From Sulfurimonas sp. (GTDB lineage: Bacteria > Campylobacterota > Campylobacteria > Campylobacterales > Sulfurimonadaceae), in the NCBI GenBank assembly GCA_028687935.1, contig JAQTZE010000001.1, positions 279,633 through 343,632 of the forward strand: a stretch of 64,000 nt of DNA. The letters are read 5' to 3'. The notes below the pieces were generated by a model. It was not told the origin of the DNA. It saw nothing but the letters and a program-made list of their open reading frames with translations, and did not search any database. Position 1 is the first letter of the stretch. Each line of letters starts with the position of its first letter. Shown here in pieces: positions 63,522 to 64,000 of this stretch. The translations under genes and the position numbers were made by a program.

Positions 63522-64000
63522 AGCACGTCTTTAGTACTTGGGATACCTACTCTCTCATTTTTAGCCGTTGCTCTACGAAGAGCCACAGCCAAAGACTTAA
63601 ACGCAGCCTCAATAAGGTGGTGTCTGTTTTTTCCTCTATGAGTAACAATATGTGCACTGATTCTTGCGTTGAGGACAAAAGCTCTAAAGAACTCTTCCAC
63701 AAGTTCTGTATCAAAATGCCCTACTTTGCCATGTACATCTACTTCATAAACTAAAAATGGTCTATTACTTAAATCAAGATCACAGCCAACGCAAGCTTCA
63801 TCCATAACGATATTGGCACTTCCAAAACGCTCCATTCCTACGATTGGATAGAGTGCATCCGCGACTAAAGAGCCTAGCACGATACCAATGTCTTCAACAC
63901 TGTGGTGATCATCGATGTGCGTATCACCTTTACAGTCGATAGTAATATCTATAAGAGTGTGTTTTGAAAAGCTCGCAAGCATATGATCTAAAAAACCTAC
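63518..64000 (-). CDS. hisB: Imidazoleglycerol-phosphate dehydratase (5' partial)
   Basis: The window edge cuts the gene: codons before the in-window ATG at 63982 read VGFLDH, giving the family motif GFLDHML, so the true start is beyond 64000 and the track start is internal. About 160 residues are visible. Manganese-binding His motifs are DDHHSVEDIGI and GKNRHHLIEAAFKSLAVALRRA. Sixth step of histidine synthesis. Monofunctional, with no HisB phosphatase part visible. Apparent upstream end of the leftward envelope operon within this window. Confidence 0.95.
   Translation of the reverse strand, partial: VGFLDHMLASFSKHTLIDITIDCKGDTHIDDHHSVEDIGIVLGSLVADALYPIVGMERFGSANIVMDEACVGCDLDLSNRPFLVYEVDVHGKVGHFDTELVEEFFRAFVLNARISAHIVTHRGKNRHHLIEAAFKSLAVALRRATAKNERVGIPSTKDVL

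Larger units (their letters stand above)
1..64000. repeat. Dispersed heptamer AAACGCA / TGCGTTT
   Basis: By hand count about 110 exact copies, about 52 as AAACGCA and about 60 as TGCGTTT on the plus strand. Examples: 213, 426, 2117, 3661, 29064 and 29070 (tandem), 35528, 57365. Nearly all are inside genes. They occur in all codon phases: AAC-GCA (Asn-Ala), GCG-TTT (Ala-Phe), and out-of-phase cases such as G-E-T-Q in fbp and L-R-F in the MurF-like gene. The last base is specific: AAACGCG, AAACGCT and AAACGCC together are seen only about 15 times. The function is unknown. Confidence 0.85.

Noticed and set aside
1-64000. CRISPR array or prophage
   Set aside because: No regularly spaced direct repeats, cas genes, integrase or phage structural genes were seen.
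1-64000. AAACGCA as a KOPS or Chi word
   Set aside because: Both orientations are about equally common over 64 kb with no clear strand bias, unlike polar KOPS or Chi motifs, although the position relative to the origin is unknown.

Overview
The window reads as chromosomal DNA of a chemolithoautotrophic member of the Campylobacterota (former Epsilonproteobacteria), most like Sulfurimonas or a close relative. Three things support this. The DNA is AT-rich, with promoters that show a clear TATAAT box and hardly any -35 element. Gene order matches blocks I remember from Campylobacter jejuni: ilvB-ilvH-lpxD; flgA-ubiX-coaD-tmk-hisS-speA-cysE-aspB; gltX-yggT-lipoprotein-mobB-fbp-metG; kdsC-lptC-lptA-engB-pbp2. 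A complete 2-oxoglutarate:ferredoxin oxidoreductase operon (oorDABC) sits with succinyl-CoA synthetase, fumarase, malate dehydrogenase and a monomeric NADP isocitrate dehydrogenase, as in organisms running the reductive TCA cycle.

Layout. 1-2.9 kb: a WD40-repeat protein cut by the window edge and a membrane TPR protein. 3.0-6.4 kb: ilvB, ilvH, lpxD and a small unknown gene. 6.4-15.6 kb: a leftward block with an aspartate-type aminotransferase, cysE, speA, an FMN glutamate-synthase-like protein, hisS, tmk, coaD, ubiX and flgA, behind a tRNA-Leu. 15.8-20.7 kb: flgL behind a sigma-54 promoter, then ftsK and a DUF3820-like gene. 20.8-23.5 kb: acnB. 23.5-28 kb: lolA, secA and a LolC/E-type permease. 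28-32 kb: a large AsmA/YhdP-like protein and mltG, divergent with overlapping 5' ends. 32-42.2 kb: the TCA block (icd; mdh-fumC-sucC-sucD-HMA protein-oorDABC). 42.2-45.8 kb: an accessory-looking stretch with a TetR regulator and its operator-like sites, rnpB (RNase P RNA), a small ORF, an orphan REC-RHH response regulator, tRNA-Glu and a decayed IS30-family element. 45.8-55.9 kb: glnS, a second-type GluRS, yggT, a lipoprotein, mobB, fbp, a small Cys protein, metG, a MurF-like protein and a TRAP binding protein. 56-64 kb: a YgjP-type metallopeptidase, queC, ybeY, a CaCA exchanger, then the leftward envelope operon hisB(partial)-kdsC-lptC-lptA-engB-GNAT-MreD-like-mrdA.

How it works together. 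With ATP-citrate lyase and fumarate reductase (not in this window), icd, acnB, mdh, fumC, sucCD and oorDABC would form most of a reductive TCA cycle; fbp adds gluconeogenesis. lpxD, kdsC, lptA, lptC, lolA, the Lol permease, mltG and PBP2 build the Gram-negative envelope; flgA and flgL serve the flagellum.

The strongest unexplained signal is not a gene. The heptamer AAACGCA (complement TGCGTTT) occurs about 110 times by hand count, roughly once per 570 bp, in both orientations and in all reading frames, where about 8 would be expected from base composition. It behaves like a DNA-uptake or other genome-wide recognition word and is sparse across 42.1-47.5 kb, the stretch holding the IS element and glnS.
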